Assembly (NCBI GenBank): GCA_002422685.1
Contig: DITC01000054.1
Location: 97,540 to 161,539 of the forward strand
DNA: 64,000 bases
Source of the DNA: Thauera sp. UBA6194
Lineage (GTDB): Bacteria; Pseudomonadota; Gammaproteobacteria; Burkholderiales; Rhodocyclaceae
Reading direction: 5' to 3'
Part shown: piece after piece, positions 40,844 through 53,132 of the stretch
How positions within the stretch are numbered: position 1 is the stretch's first letter
Layout of the letters: each line of letters starts with the position of its first letter
Notes under the pieces: model-generated
Told to the model about the DNA's origin: nothing
Databases searched by the model: none
What the model saw: only the letters and a program-made list of their open reading frames with translations
Program-made: the position numbers and the translations under genes

Positions 40844-42115
40844 GTGATCAAGCTCGTCCCCGTCGGCCGCCTGCGGCCAGGCATGTATGTCCACAACCTC
40901 AACTGCGGCTGGCTGCAGCACGACTTCGTGCGCAACCGCTTCAGGCTGGAAGATGCGGACGACGTGCGCAAGGTGCAGGCGCTCGGGGTGGCCGAGATCT
41001 ACATCGACACCGAGCGCGGGCTCGACCCGGACGCGCTGCCCGCTCCGGCCGCCGCACCCAAGCCCCTCACCGAGCCCCTCACCAAGCCCCGCACCAAGCC
41101 CCGCACCAAGCCCCTCACCGAGCCCCTCACCGAGCAGCCCCCGGCCGAAACGCTCCCCGCGCGCGACGCCCCGGCCATCCACACTCACACCAAGTCCGCG
41201 AGCAGGCTGGAGCGTGCCCGCAGCCTGCACCGCGAGGCCACGCAGATCGTGCGCGGCATGCTGGGCGACATCCGCCTCGGCAAGCAGATCGAGATGGAGA
41301 AGGTCGAGCCGCTGGTCGGGCGCATCGTCGATTCGATCTTCAGCGATCAGGACGCGCTGCTGCCGCTCGCCCGTCTCAAGCAGCACGACAGCTACACCTT
41401 CCAGCACTCGGTGTCGGTGTGCGCGCTGATGACCGCGTTCGCGCGCACGCTCGAGGTGCCGCGCGAGAAGATCCGCGAGATCGCCATCGGCGCCCTGCTG
41501 CACGACGTGGGCAAGGCACGGGTACCCGACGAGATCCTGAACAAGCCGGGCAAGCTCACCGACGCCGAATTCGACCGCATGAAGAACCACGTCGTGCAGA
41601 GCAAGATCATCCTGATGGCAACACCCGGAATCAGCCCGATCGCGCTCGACGTGGCCGCTCAGCACCACGAGCGCTTCGACGGCACGGGCTACCCGAACAA
41701 GCTCGCGGGCGATCAGATCAGCCTCTATGGCCGCATGGGCGCCATCGTCGATGTGTACGACGCGATTACCTCGGATCGCGTCTATCACAAGGGCAAGCCG
41801 CCCACCGAGGCCCTGCGCAAGCTGCTCGAATGGTCGGCCAACCATTTCGAGCCGCGCCTGGTGAAGGCCTTCATCCGCTCGGTCGGCATCTACCCCACCG
41901 GCGCACTGGTGCGGCTGGAGAGCAAGCGCCTCGCCGTGGTGCAGGCGCAGCACGGCGACAAACCCATGCAGCCGAAGGTGAAGCTCATCTTCCACACTGC
42001 AGGGCACTACCTGCAGCCGGACGACATCGACCTGCGTCGCTCGCAGGATCGCATCGTCGGCTATGAAGACTTCGCCGACTGGAACATCGACCCGCTGCGC
42101 TGGCTACCGCAGTAA
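40844..42115 (+). CDS. HD-GYP domain cyclic-di-GMP phosphodiesterase
   Basis: A 423-residue cytoplasmic protein. Residues 1-75 form the DUF3391 domain common in front of HD-GYP (VGRLRPGMYVHNLNCGW); a proline-rich linker of KPLT/EPLT repeats follows (~73-97); the HD-GYP domain has HDVGKARVPDEILNKPGKL and HHERFDGTGYPNKLAG, with metal ligands and GYP intact. It should hydrolyse c-di-GMP and would counter diguanylate cyclases such as the one at 19-21.7 kb. The GTG start has no strong ribosome site; the extension to 40721 looks non-coding. Confidence 0.88.
   Translation: MIKLVPVGRLRPGMYVHNLNCGWLQHDFVRNRFRLEDADDVRKVQALGVAEIYIDTERGLDPDALPAPAAAPKPLTEPLTKPRTKPRTKPLTEPLTEQPPAETLPARDAPAIHTHTKSASRLERARSLHREATQIVRGMLGDIRLGKQIEMEKVEPLVGRIVDSIFSDQDALLPLARLKQHDSYTFQHSVSVCALMTAFARTLEVPREKIREIAIGALLHDVGKARVPDEILNKPGKLTDAEFDRMKNHVVQSKIILMATPGISPIALDVAAQHHERFDGTGYPNKLAGDQISLYGRMGAIVDVYDAITSDRVYHKGKPPTEALRKLLEWSANHFEPRLVKAFIRSVGIYPTGALVRLESKRLAVVQAQHGDKPMQPKVKLIFHTAGHYLQPDDIDLRRSQDRIVGYEDFADWNIDPLRWLPQ
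41060..41131 (+). repeat. Six tandem 12-base repeats inside the HD-GYP gene
   Basis: Six head-to-tail copies of a 12-base unit (AAGCCCCTCACC and close variants starting GAG or with CGC) encode a KPLT/EPLT/KPRT linker between the two domains. Units differ by one to three bases, so copy number may vary between strains by slippage without breaking the frame. Confidence 0.9.
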
Positions 42116-42146
42116 GCCCGCCGCGGCGACGAGGCCTGGCGACTGA

Positions 42147-42383
42147 CCGTGGGAGCGACGCCGATTTACCGTGGGAGCGACGCGAGTCGCGATCGTGCCT
42201 TCCGCCCACGATGCGCGTCGGCGGGAATGCGGACGTCGTCATCGCGACTTGCGTCGCTCCTACAAGGTCTGTCGAAGCCGAAGCGGCGTCCTTTGGGAGC
42301 ACCATCATCGCGACTTGCGTCGCTCCTACAAGGCCTGTCGAAGCCGAAGCGACTTCCTGTAGGAGCGACGCAAGTCGCGATCG
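42147..42383. repeat. Cluster of REP-like palindromic elements
   Basis: The 274-base gap between the HD-GYP and yheS genes is filled by copies of GTAGGAGCGACGCAAGTCGC-type sequence. Plus-strand copies lie at 42147-42160 (partial), 42169-42195 and 42358-42383; inverted copies at 42241-42264 and 42307-42330. The two inverted ones sit in a 45-base direct repeat (42241-42285 and 42307-42351, one mismatch). Such GC-rich palindromes are typical of bacterial REP elements moved by RAYT transposases; no RAYT gene is in the window. Confidence 0.85.
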
Positions 42384-42389
42384 AACCGC

Positions 42390-44321
<1,932 letters not shown>

Positions 44322-44435
44322 GAACGGATACACGGCCACGGGGCCGCGGATTGAAATAAAGGCGTTATTCTACGCGCCAGCCCGAACGATGCCGGAACGC
44401 CCGTTCGGGAACCCCGAATCCGGAAACCGCCACGC

Positions 44436-45134
44436 ATGATCCGTCTCCGCGCCCGCACCGCCTCGAACACCCGCCACACCCCCGCGTCCGGCCTGCTTGC
44501 TGCCCTGACGGCGGCCCTGCTCGCCACCACGACCCTGCCTGCGCATGCGCAGACGGCGGACGACACCGCCCGCGCCGCCGAGCGCGCCCGCGCCACCGAA
44601 CTGGAGGCCGAAGGCAAGGCGCTGCGCGCCGAAGCCGAGGCCACCTACGAAGCCACCCTCCCCGGCTGCTACGAGAAGTTCCTCGTCAACCGCTGCATCG
44701 ATCAGGCAAAGAAGCAGCGCCTGCAGACCATCCAGCGTGCTCGCGAGCTGGAAGCCGAATCGCGCCGCCTCACGCTTGCCGAGCGCCAGCGCGCGGCAGC
44801 GGAAGCGCCCGCGCGCAGCACCGCGGCGCCCATCCCCGCCGCGCCCACGCAGCTGCCCGCCACGCCCGCTGCCGCTGCCGGCACCCCGAGCCCGGACGCG
44901 CGCATCGCGCCCGCCCCCGAGGCCGCGCGCATCCGTTCCGAGCGCGCAGCTGCCGCTCGTGCCGCCGAAGCCGAGGCCGCACGCAAGCGCGCCCAGGCCG
45001 ATGCCGAGCGCGCCGCCGAGCGCCGCCAGGCCGAAGCGGCCGCCGCAAGCCGTGCGCAACAGGCTGCCGAGGATCGCGCCCGCTACGAAGAGCGCATGCG
45101 CAAATACGAGCAGGAGCAGGCGCAGAAGAAATAG
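44436..45134 (+). CDS. Exported alanine/glutamate-rich coiled-coil protein, function unknown
   Basis: A 232-residue protein I cannot assign to a characterised family. A signal peptide (LLAALTAALLATTTLPAHAQ) predicts export to the periplasm. The mature protein is mostly charged alanine-rich helix, interrupted by a short segment with two cysteines (GCYEKFLVNRCIDQAKKQ) likely to form a disulfide, and by a proline/alanine linker (~125-165). The C-terminus is lysine-rich. Cytosine-rich repetitive sequence suggests a structural or scaffold role. It diverges from yheS. Confidence 0.65.
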   Translation: MIRLRARTASNTRHTPASGLLAALTAALLATTTLPAHAQTADDTARAAERARATELEAEGKALRAEAEATYEATLPGCYEKFLVNRCIDQAKKQRLQTIQRARELEAESRRLTLAERQRAAAEAPARSTAAPIPAAPTQLPATPAAAAGTPSPDARIAPAPEAARIRSERAAAARAAEAEAARKRAQADAERAAERRQAEAAAASRAQQAAEDRARYEERMRKYEQEQAQKK

Positions 45135-45209
45135 CCCGCGTGGCGCCCCCGCCCGGCCCGCAGTGTTTTGCCCCAAGCCGCTGGCCCGGCGCCGCCGCGG
45201 CGCAGTCCC

Positions 45210-45821
45210 TCAGGCGAGAGCGCCGGGCCGCCGGGCCCATTCGAGCGCGTCCGCGAGGCGGTCGTTGCCCCAGAACAGCTCTTCACCCACCCGGAAGCTC
45301 GGCGCGCCGAACAGGCCGAGTTCGGCCGCGCGCTCGGTCTGACAGCGCAGCGCGAGCTTGTTGGCGTCGGCCTGCGCGCGCGCCATGATCTCGGCATCCG
45401 ACAAGCCGAGCGCGACGAGAATCTCCCTGATCACCGCCGGCTCGGCGATCTCGCGGTCTTCGGCGAAGTTGGCCGTCATCACCGCACGCGCGAAGGGCGC
45501 CACCCAGCCATCCTCCACTCCGACCAGGGCCACGCGCGCGGCGAGCAGGCCATTGCGCGGAAAAGCGCTCGGGCGCCGGAAGGGCAAGCCCTCCTTCGCG
45601 CACAGACGCTCGAGATCGCGCCACATGTAGCGCCCCTTGGGCGGGTAGATGTTGAACGGCGAGTCGTTCCAGCCCAGCGCCAGAAACACCGGGCCGAGCA
45701 GGAAAGGTTTCCACGCAACATCCACACCGGCCGCTTGCGCAGCGCGCTCGATACGCATCACCGACAGATAGGAATACGTGCTGGCGAACTCGAACCAGAA
45801 CTCGACGACGGGACGGGACAT
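45210..45821 (-). CDS. DsbA-family / 2-hydroxychromene-2-carboxylate isomerase-like protein
   Basis: A 203-residue thioredoxin-fold protein of the kappa-class GST/HCCA isomerase group. FWFEFASTYSYLSVMRIE replaces the CxxC site by a Ser-containing loop, as in NahD. RGLVFRR-type PFRRPSAFPRNGLLAARVAL and GLFGAPSFRVGEELFWGNDRL complete the pattern. The naphthalene-pathway NahD uses glutathione to isomerise 2-hydroxychromene-2-carboxylate; without aromatic genes nearby the substrate here is open. AGAGGT precedes the ATG. Confidence 0.82.
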   Translation of the reverse strand: MSRPVVEFWFEFASTYSYLSVMRIERAAQAAGVDVAWKPFLLGPVFLALGWNDSPFNIYPPKGRYMWRDLERLCAKEGLPFRRPSAFPRNGLLAARVALVGVEDGWVAPFARAVMTANFAEDREIAEPAVIREILVALGLSDAEIMARAQADANKLALRCQTERAAELGLFGAPSFRVGEELFWGNDRLADALEWARRPGALA

Positions 45822-45903
45822 GGCGGCACCTCTTTCCGGTCACTGGGCACACCCACTATAGCCGCCCAGCCGGCCGGACGCCGGCGCAGCCCCCGGAGCG
45901 GGT

Positions 45904-46353
45904 TCAGCCGGTGCGCATGGCGGCGCGGGCGCGGCGGCGGATCGAGACGCCCACCTGATCCGTCCCCTCCAGAATGCCCGGCTTGCTCACGCTCACCGCG
46001 GCGCCGTTGAGGGCGAAGTCGTTGATCAGCGTGTCGGCGACATCCTGCGCGAAGGCCTCGAGCAGCAGCCTGCGGTTGAACAGGGCGAGCCGGTGCACCG
46101 CGGCCACGACCGCGGCGTAGTCGACCGCGTCACCGAGGTCGTCGCTATCGCAGCAGCGCGAACCGTCGAGCTCGAGCTCGAGATCGATCAGCAGCGGCTG
46201 GCGCTGCTGGCGCTCGTACTCGTACACGCCGATCAGCGCATCCACGCGCAAGCCGCGGACGAAGATGCGGTCGTCTCCGACCGTGCGCGACCGCGCGCCG
46301 TCCATGGCGCCCTCGGCGATGCGCTCGAGAAACGCAGTCGAACCAGTCTTCAT
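45904..46353 (-). CDS. folB: Dihydroneopterin aldolase family protein (FolB)
   Basis: A 149-residue pterin enzyme, longer than the usual ~120 because of about 28 extra N-terminal residues. The FolB core begins RIFVRGLRVDALIGVYEYER, with the catalytic Glu in the GVYEYERQ region and the catalytic Lys in VSVSKPGIL. FolB cleaves dihydroneopterin in folate synthesis. It follows the THF-dependent sarcosine oxidase genes by 89 bases on the same strand, so it may supply or tailor folate for that pathway and need not be the housekeeping copy. Confidence 0.83.
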   Translation of the reverse strand: MKTGSTAFLERIAEGAMDGARSRTVGDDRIFVRGLRVDALIGVYEYERQQRQPLLIDLELELDGSRCCDSDDLGDAVDYAAVVAAVHRLALFNRRLLLEAFAQDVADTLINDFALNGAAVSVSKPGILEGTDQVGVSIRRRARAAMRTG

Positions 46354-46442
46354 GCAAGGTCTCCCCGGCCATCGCGGCCGAGTTGAAGGTTGTTCGGTGA
46401 TCGACACGGCCGGGGCGTACCTGCCGCCCCGGCCGCGACCGG

Positions 46443-47081
46443 TCAACGCGCGACGAAGACGCCGAACTCCTCGCTGGCGTCGAGCAACCAGCTGTACAGG
46501 TAGTCGGCGAAGCTGCGCCGGATGATGAGCTCCCACTGTGCCTCGCCGGTGCGGCGGATCACGGCCGTGCTCTTGGCCAAGGTAGTGCTGATCCCCTTGC
46601 CGACCGGGAAGGCGCTCGGGTGGAAGTCATAGCCGGCCGACTTCATCAGCACCTGGCGGGCGGCGGGCCCGCTCAGCTCGAGCAGGGTCTGCGCGCCGCT
46701 GACGTTGATCACCGCGTAGTGCCCGCTCAGCGCCGCACGCAGGCGCAGCTCGGTTTCGTGGTCCTGCGCTTCGGGGACGACGACGAGCCACTCGTCGGGC
46801 GACATCCACTGCACGCTGACGCCGCGCGCGTCGTCGCGCGCCACCGGACCCAGCTTCAGCGGCAGCGGCACACCGAGCGCCGCCTCGACGCCGGCACGGA
46901 AGCCCTCGTCAGCAGCCTTGCCGCGCAGGATCAGGTGGCCGAGCAGCGCGCGCTCGCCGATGCACACCCCCGCGCCCTGCGCGGAGGATTGCACCGCCAC
47001 GCCGACCCGGCTGGCGGCGAGGGGCGACTCGGCCCGGACCGGCGCCGCCGGGTGAGCGTTGAAAGTTGCGAACTCAGACAT
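46443..47081 (-). CDS. soxG: Sarcosine oxidase gamma subunit
   Basis: A 212-residue subunit of heterotetrameric sarcosine oxidase. The GcvT-like fold is visible in VQWMSPDEWLVVVPEAQ, VINVSGAQTLLELSGPAARQVL and the end ELIIRRSFADYLYSWLLDAS. It packs against the alpha subunit and helps form the enzyme cavity. Its ATG at 47081 overlaps the soxA end by eight bases, with AAGGAG upstream, so translation is coupled. Last of soxB-soxD-soxA-soxG. Confidence 0.93.
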   Translation of the reverse strand: MSEFATFNAHPAAPVRAESPLAASRVGVAVQSSAQGAGVCIGERALLGHLILRGKAADEGFRAGVEAALGVPLPLKLGPVARDDARGVSVQWMSPDEWLVVVPEAQDHETELRLRAALSGHYAVINVSGAQTLLELSGPAARQVLMKSAGYDFHPSAFPVGKGISTTLAKSTAVIRRTGEAQWELIIRRSFADYLYSWLLDASEEFGVFVAR

Positions 47082-50000
47082 GATGACGGGCTCCTTGGGG
47101 ATCGTAGAACACGGGGCTGACCACTTCGGCGGCATGAACCTTGCCGTCCGCCATCGGCAGATAGACGGTCTGGCCGATGCGCTGGCTACCGCCCTTGATG
47201 AGCGCGAGCGCGAAGCCATGACCCAGCGTGGGGCTGAAATAGCTGGAGGTGACGTGGCCCACCATCGGCATCGGGATCCTGATCTCCTTCTCGAGCACGA
47301 TCTGGGCACCTTCCTGCAGCACCAGCTGGGCGTCGAGCGGCTTCAGACCCACGAGCTGCTTGCGGTCCTCACGCTTGGTGTCGGGGCGCGACAAGGCGCG
47401 CCGGCCGATCCAGGAGTAAGGCTTCTTGTAGCCCACGGCCCACTGCATGCCGAGGTCTTCCGGCGTGACCGAGCCGTCGGTCTCCTGGCCGATGATGATG
47501 AAGCCCTTCTCGGCGCGCAGCACGTGCATGGTCTCGGTGCCGTAGGGCGTGAGGTCGTACTTGGCGCCCTTGTCGAACAGCGCCTTCCACACGTGCATCG
47601 CGTAGTTGGCCTGGACGTTGATCTCGTACGACAGCTCGCCGGTGAAGGAGATGCGGAAGATGCGCGCCGGCACGCCGGCGATCTTGGCCTCGCGCCAGTC
47701 CATGTAGGCGAAAGCCTCGGCCGACATGTCGATATCGACCAGCTCGGCCAGCAGCTTGCGTGCGTTCGGGCCGGTCACGGTCATCGCCGCCCAGTGATCG
47801 GTGGTGGAGTTGAAATACACCTCCAGGTCCGGCCACTCGGTCTGGTGCCACATCTCCATCCAGTCCAGCACGCCCGCGGCGCCGCCGGTGGTGGTGGTCA
47901 TGTGGAAGTGGTTCGTGGCCAGGCAGGCGGTCACGCCGTCGTCCATCACCATGCCGTCGTCCTTGCACATGAGGCCGTAGCGGCACTTGCCGGGGTCGAG
48001 CTTGGTCCAGGCGTTGGTGTACAGGCGGTTGAGGAACTCGCGCGCGTCCTTGCCCTGGACCTCGATCTTGCCCAGCGTCGAGGCGTCGAGGATGCCGACC
48101 CCCTCGCGCACCGCGCGACACTCGCGCTGCACGGCCTCGTGCATCGACTCGCTGCCGCGCGGGAAGTACCACGGCCGCATCCACTGCCCCACTTCCTCGA
48201 ACTTGGCGCCCCGTTCCACGTGCCAGGCATGCAGGGCGGTATAGCGGCGGGGGTCGAAGAACTCGTTGCAGTGGCGGCCCGCGATCGCGCCGAAGGTGAT
48301 CGGCGTGTAGTTCGGGCGGAACACGGTGGTGCCCACATCCGGAATCGTCTGCTGGGTGACGCGTGCGGCGATCGCCATGCCGTTGATGTTGCCGAGCTTG
48401 CCCTGGTCGGTGCCGAAGCCCAGGCCGGTGTAGCGCTTGACGTGCTCGATCGACTCGAAGCCCTCGCGCGTGGCGAGCTCGATGCCCGACGCGGTGACGT
48501 CGTTCTGCTGATCGACGAACTGCTTGGGCGCGCGCATCGCCGGCTTGGTGTGCGGCACCTGGTACAGCGCCACCGGCTTGCCCTCGCGCACCGGGGCCAC
48601 CGTCGGCAGCGTGAAGGCGCTGGCGCTCAGGCCGGTCTCGGCTGCCGCACGCGCGCCCGCCTCGAAGCCGTCGGCGAGCGCATCGTTCAGCGCCCAGCGC
48701 CCATTGACGCCACCGGCGGGAATCTGGCCGGGGACGCTGCCGGAGACGAAGCCGAGCAGGTCCTCGCGCCACACCGGACGAGACCCGGTGTGCGCCGCCA
48801 GGTGAACGACCGGGCTGTAGCCGCCCGAGCTGGCGATGGTGTCGCAGGCCAGCTCGCTGGTGTTGCCCTTGACGCGGAAGCCGTCGATGTCGATCGCGGC
48901 CACGACCGCGGCCGTCACGCGCTTCTTGCCCTGCGCCTCGATGACGGCGCTGCCGGTGATGATGCGGATGTTGCGTGCGCGTGCCGCGGCGACGAGCTCG
49001 CCGTCCGGCGCTTCGCGTGCGTCCACGATCGCCACCACCTCGCGCCCGGCATCGTGCCAATCGAGCGCGGCACGGTAGGCGTGGTCGTTGGTGGTGCTCA
49101 GAACCAGACGCTGACCGGGCGCGACCGCGTAGCGCCGGATGTAGGTCGACACCGCGCCCGCAACCATGTTGCCCGGCACGTCGTTGCGTGCGTAGACCAG
49201 CGGACGCTCATGCGTGCCGGTGGCCAGCACTACGCGGCCGGCGCGCACCTTGTGCATGCGCGCACGCGCCTGGCGGCGCCCATCGGCGAGCGGCGCGACA
49301 TCGGCCAGGTGCTCGGTGCGGCGCTGGTGCAGGGTGACGAAGTTGTGGTCGTGGTAGCCGTTGGCGGTCGTGCGCGACAGCAGCAGCACGTCAGGCAGCG
49401 CACCCAGCTCGGCGACGGCCGCAGCGGCCCATTCGGCGGCCGGCTTGCCGTCGATCTCCTCGCGGCTGTCGAGCAACGAGCCGCCCATTTCTTCCTGCTC
49501 GTCGCACAGGATCACGCGCGCACCGCTGCGGGCTGCAGCCAGCGCGGCACCCAGCCCGGCCGGGCCGGCACCGACGACGAGCACGTCGCAGTGGTGGTTC
49601 ATGTGATCGTAGATGTCCGGGTCGTTCTCGACCGGGCTGCGACCCAGGCCGGCGGCCTTGCGGATGTACTGCTCGTACTTCGGCCAGGCCGAGGCCGGCG
49701 ACATGAAGGTCTTGTAGTAGAAGCCCGGGGGCATGAACTTGCCGCCGAGCTTGCCGAGGACTCCCATGACGTCGCGGTCGACGTTCGGCCAGCCGTTGGT
49801 GCTCTTGGCCACCAGCCCGTCGTACAGGGCCTGCTGGGTGGCGCGCACGTTGGGCACCTGGCCGGCTTCGGTGGCGCCGAGCTGCACGATGGCATTGGGC
49901 TCATCGGCACCGGCCGTCACCACGCCGCGCGGGCGGGCGTACTTGAAGCTGCGGTTCAGCACGTCGACACCGTTGGCGAGCAGCGCCGAAGCCAACGTGT

Positions 50001-50100
50001 CGCCGGCGTAGCCCTGGTAGCTGACGCCGTTGAAGGTGAAGCGCAGCGCGCGCTTGCGGTCGATGCGGCCGCCGGCGCCGAGACGATTGCGTTGGCTCAT
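47074..50100 (-). CDS. soxA: Sarcosine oxidase alpha subunit
   Basis: A 1008-residue subunit. The N-terminal 2Fe-2S-like fold without the cluster (ALRFTFNGVSYQGYAGDTLA) precedes an NAD-binding flavin-type domain (DVLVVGAGPAGLGAALAAA, ~residue 172) and, in the last ~400 residues, a GcvT-like aminomethyltransferase domain (IDASTLGKIEVQGKDAREFLNRLY-like region) that binds tetrahydrofolate and captures the formaldehyde unit as methylene-THF. The ATG overlaps the soxD stop (ATGA). It is the largest part of the SoxBDAG enzyme. Confidence 0.96.
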   Translation of the reverse strand: MSQRNRLGAGGRIDRKRALRFTFNGVSYQGYAGDTLASALLANGVDVLNRSFKYARPRGVVTAGADEPNAIVQLGATEAGQVPNVRATQQALYDGLVAKSTNGWPNVDRDVMGVLGKLGGKFMPPGFYYKTFMSPASAWPKYEQYIRKAAGLGRSPVENDPDIYDHMNHHCDVLVVGAGPAGLGAALAAARSGARVILCDEQEEMGGSLLDSREEIDGKPAAEWAAAAVAELGALPDVLLLSRTTANGYHDHNFVTLHQRRTEHLADVAPLADGRRQARARMHKVRAGRVVLATGTHERPLVYARNDVPGNMVAGAVSTYIRRYAVAPGQRLVLSTTNDHAYRAALDWHDAGREVVAIVDAREAPDGELVAAARARNIRIITGSAVIEAQGKKRVTAAVVAAIDIDGFRVKGNTSELACDTIASSGGYSPVVHLAAHTGSRPVWREDLLGFVSGSVPGQIPAGGVNGRWALNDALADGFEAGARAAAETGLSASAFTLPTVAPVREGKPVALYQVPHTKPAMRAPKQFVDQQNDVTASGIELATREGFESIEHVKRYTGLGFGTDQGKLGNINGMAIAARVTQQTIPDVGTTVFRPNYTPITFGAIAGRHCNEFFDPRRYTALHAWHVERGAKFEEVGQWMRPWYFPRGSESMHEAVQRECRAVREGVGILDASTLGKIEVQGKDAREFLNRLYTNAWTKLDPGKCRYGLMCKDDGMVMDDGVTACLATNHFHMTTTTGGAAGVLDWMEMWHQTEWPDLEVYFNSTTDHWAAMTVTGPNARKLLAELVDIDMSAEAFAYMDWREAKIAGVPARIFRISFTGELSYEINVQANYAMHVWKALFDKGAKYDLTPYGTETMHVLRAEKGFIIIGQETDGSVTPEDLGMQWAVGYKKPYSWIGRRALSRPDTKREDRKQLVGLKPLDAQLVLQEGAQIVLEKEIRIPMPMVGHVTSSYFSPTLGHGFALALIKGGSQRIGQTVYLPMADGKVHAAEVVSPVFYDPQGARHHV

Positions 50101-50432
50101 TTTGCCGCTCCCTGGTTGGAGGCCTGTGCGGAGGCCTGGGCCTTGCGCGACTCGGCGGTCACCGCCGGTTGCTGGCCAGGCTTGTAGGTTTCGAGGATTT
50201 CGTAGGTGACGGTGTCGCGCGTGGCGTTGAAGAACTTGCGGCAGCCGGCGGCGTGGAACCACTGTTCGTGGTGCAGGCCGCGCGGGTTCTTGCGGAAGAA
50301 CAGGTAATCGCCCCAGTCCTCGTCACTGGTGTTCACGGGGTCGATCGGGCGCGCGATGTGCGCCTCGCCCTTGGGCCGGAACTCCTCTTCCTCGCGATAC
50401 TCTTCGCAGTGCGGGCAGTAGATGTGCAACAT
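50097..50432 (-). CDS. soxD: Sarcosine oxidase delta subunit
   Basis: A 111-residue subunit starting MLHIYCPHCEEYREEEEF. CPHC near the start and the later HAAGCRKFFNATRDT provide the structural zinc site of SoxD. The last ~25 residues form an alanine/glutamine-rich tail. Zinc binding stabilises the heterotetramer. AGGAGCAGGA precedes the ATG; the stop overlaps the soxA start by four bases. Confidence 0.95.
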   Translation of the reverse strand: MLHIYCPHCEEYREEEEFRPKGEAHIARPIDPVNTSDEDWGDYLFFRKNPRGLHHEQWFHAAGCRKFFNATRDTVTYEILETYKPGQQPAVTAESRKAQASAQASNQGAAK

Positions 50433-50447
50433 GATGTCCTGCTCCTG

Positions 50448-51698
50448 TCAGTGCGCGACGCCAGCGGCGCCGTGCTCGTCGATCAGCTTTCCGGAGATGA
50501 AGCGATCGATGGTGAAGGGGGCGGCGAGCGGATGCGCCTTGCCGTCGGCAAGGGTCGCCGCGAACACGTGGCCCGAGCCCGGCGTGGCCTTGAAGCCACC
50601 GGTGCCCCAGCCGCAGTTGAAGAACAGGCCGCCGACCGGCGTGGCCGAGATGATCGGGCAGGCGTCGGGCGTGGTATCGACGATGCCGCCCCACTGCCGG
50701 TTCATGCGCACGCGCGAGAAGATCGGGAACAGCTCGATGATGGCCTGCAGGGTGTGCTCGATGGTCGGGTAGCTGCCGCGCTGGCCGTAGCCGTTGTAGC
50801 CGTCGATGCCGGCGCCGATGACGAGGTCGCCCTTGTCCGACTGGCTGACGTAACCGTGCACGTGGTTCGACATCACCACGGTGTCGAGGATGGGCTTCAT
50901 CGGCTCGGACACCAGCGCCTGCAGCGGGTGCGACTCGACCGGCAGCTTGAAGCCGGCCATCTTCGCCAGCACGCCGGAGTTGCCGGCGGCGACGCAGCCC
51001 ACCGTCTTGGCGCCGATGAAGCCGCGGTTGGTCTCGACGCCGAGCACCTTGCCGCCGCTGATGCGAAAGCCGGTGACCTCGGTCTGTTGCAGCAGGTCGA
51101 CGCCCAGCGCGTCAGCGCCGCGGGCAAAGCCCCAGGCCACCGCGTCGTGACGGGCGACGCCGGCGCGCGGCTGCCACGAGGCGCCCAGCACCGGGTAGCG
51201 GCGGTTGGCCGAGCAGTCCATGTGCGGGACGATCTCCTGGATCTGCTTGACGTCGAGCACTTCGCCGTCGATGCCGTTGAGGCGGTTGGCATTGACGCGG
51301 CGGTGGATGTCGCGCATGTCCTGCAGGGTGTGGCCGAGGTTCATGACCCCGCGCTGCGAGAACATCACGTTGTAGTTGAGGTCCTGCGACAGGCCCTCCC
51401 ACAGCTTCATCGCGTGCTCGTAGAGCCAGGCCGCCTCGTCCCACAGGTAGTTCGAGCGCACGATGGTGGTGTTGCGCGCGGTGTTGCCGCCACCCAGCCA
51501 GCCCTTCTCGACCACCGCCACGTTGGTGATGCCGTGCACCTTGGCGAGGTAATAGGCGGTGGCCAGGCCGTGCCCGCCGCCGCCGACGACGATCACGTCG
51601 TACTCATGCTTGGGCAGGGGGTTGCGCCACATGCGCTGCCAGTTCTCGTGATAGCTGAGGCCGTGCTTGACGAGCCCGAAGCCGGAATAATGTTGCAT
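50448..51698 (-). CDS. soxB: Sarcosine oxidase beta subunit
   Basis: A 416-residue flavoprotein carrying the sarcosine oxidation site. The FAD-binding beta-alpha-beta motif is [19 protein letters not shown] (~residues 35-53), followed by the family stretch [20 protein letters not shown] and the C-terminal [20 protein letters not shown]. In known enzymes it also holds FMN covalently on a histidine. Electrons from sarcosine go to oxygen, giving peroxide. An AAAGGAG site precedes the ATG. First of the four sox genes. Confidence 0.96.
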   Translation of the reverse strand: MQHYSGFGLVKHGLSYHENWQRMWRNPLPKHEYDVIVVGGGGHGLATAYYLAKVHGITNVAVVEKGWLGGGNTARNTTIVRSNYLWDEAAWLYEHAMKLWEGLSQDLNYNVMFSQRGVMNLGHTLQDMRDIHRRVNANRLNGIDGEVLDVKQIQEIVPHMDCSANRRYPVLGASWQPRAGVARHDAVAWGFARGADALGVDLLQQTEVTGFRISGGKVLGVETNRGFIGAKTVGCVAAGNSGVLAKMAGFKLPVESHPLQALVSEPMKPILDTVVMSNHVHGYVSQSDKGDLVIGAGIDGYNGYGQRGSYPTIEHTLQAIIELFPIFSRVRMNRQWGGIVDTTPDACPIISATPVGGLFFNCGWGTGGFKATPGSGHVFAATLADGKAHPLAAPFTIDRFISGKLIDEHGAAGVAH

Positions 51699-51730
51699 GA
51701 CACTTCTCCTTTTGCTGTCTGGCCGTGCGC

Positions 51731-53110
<1,380 letters not shown>

Positions 53111-53132
53111 CGCCGTTCTCCTCGCGCGCGGC

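Noticed and set aside
41060..41131. Possible CRISPR array
   Set aside because: Repeats are 12 bases, contiguous, without spacers, and lie in a coding frame.
42241..42351. Possible CRISPR or insertion-sequence ends
   Set aside because: Only two 45-base direct copies without regular spacers or transposase; they are better explained as REP-like elements.
47059..50187. A 1042-codon open frame opposite soxA
   Set aside because: Same high-GC antisense effect; soxA, soxG and soxD account for the DNA.
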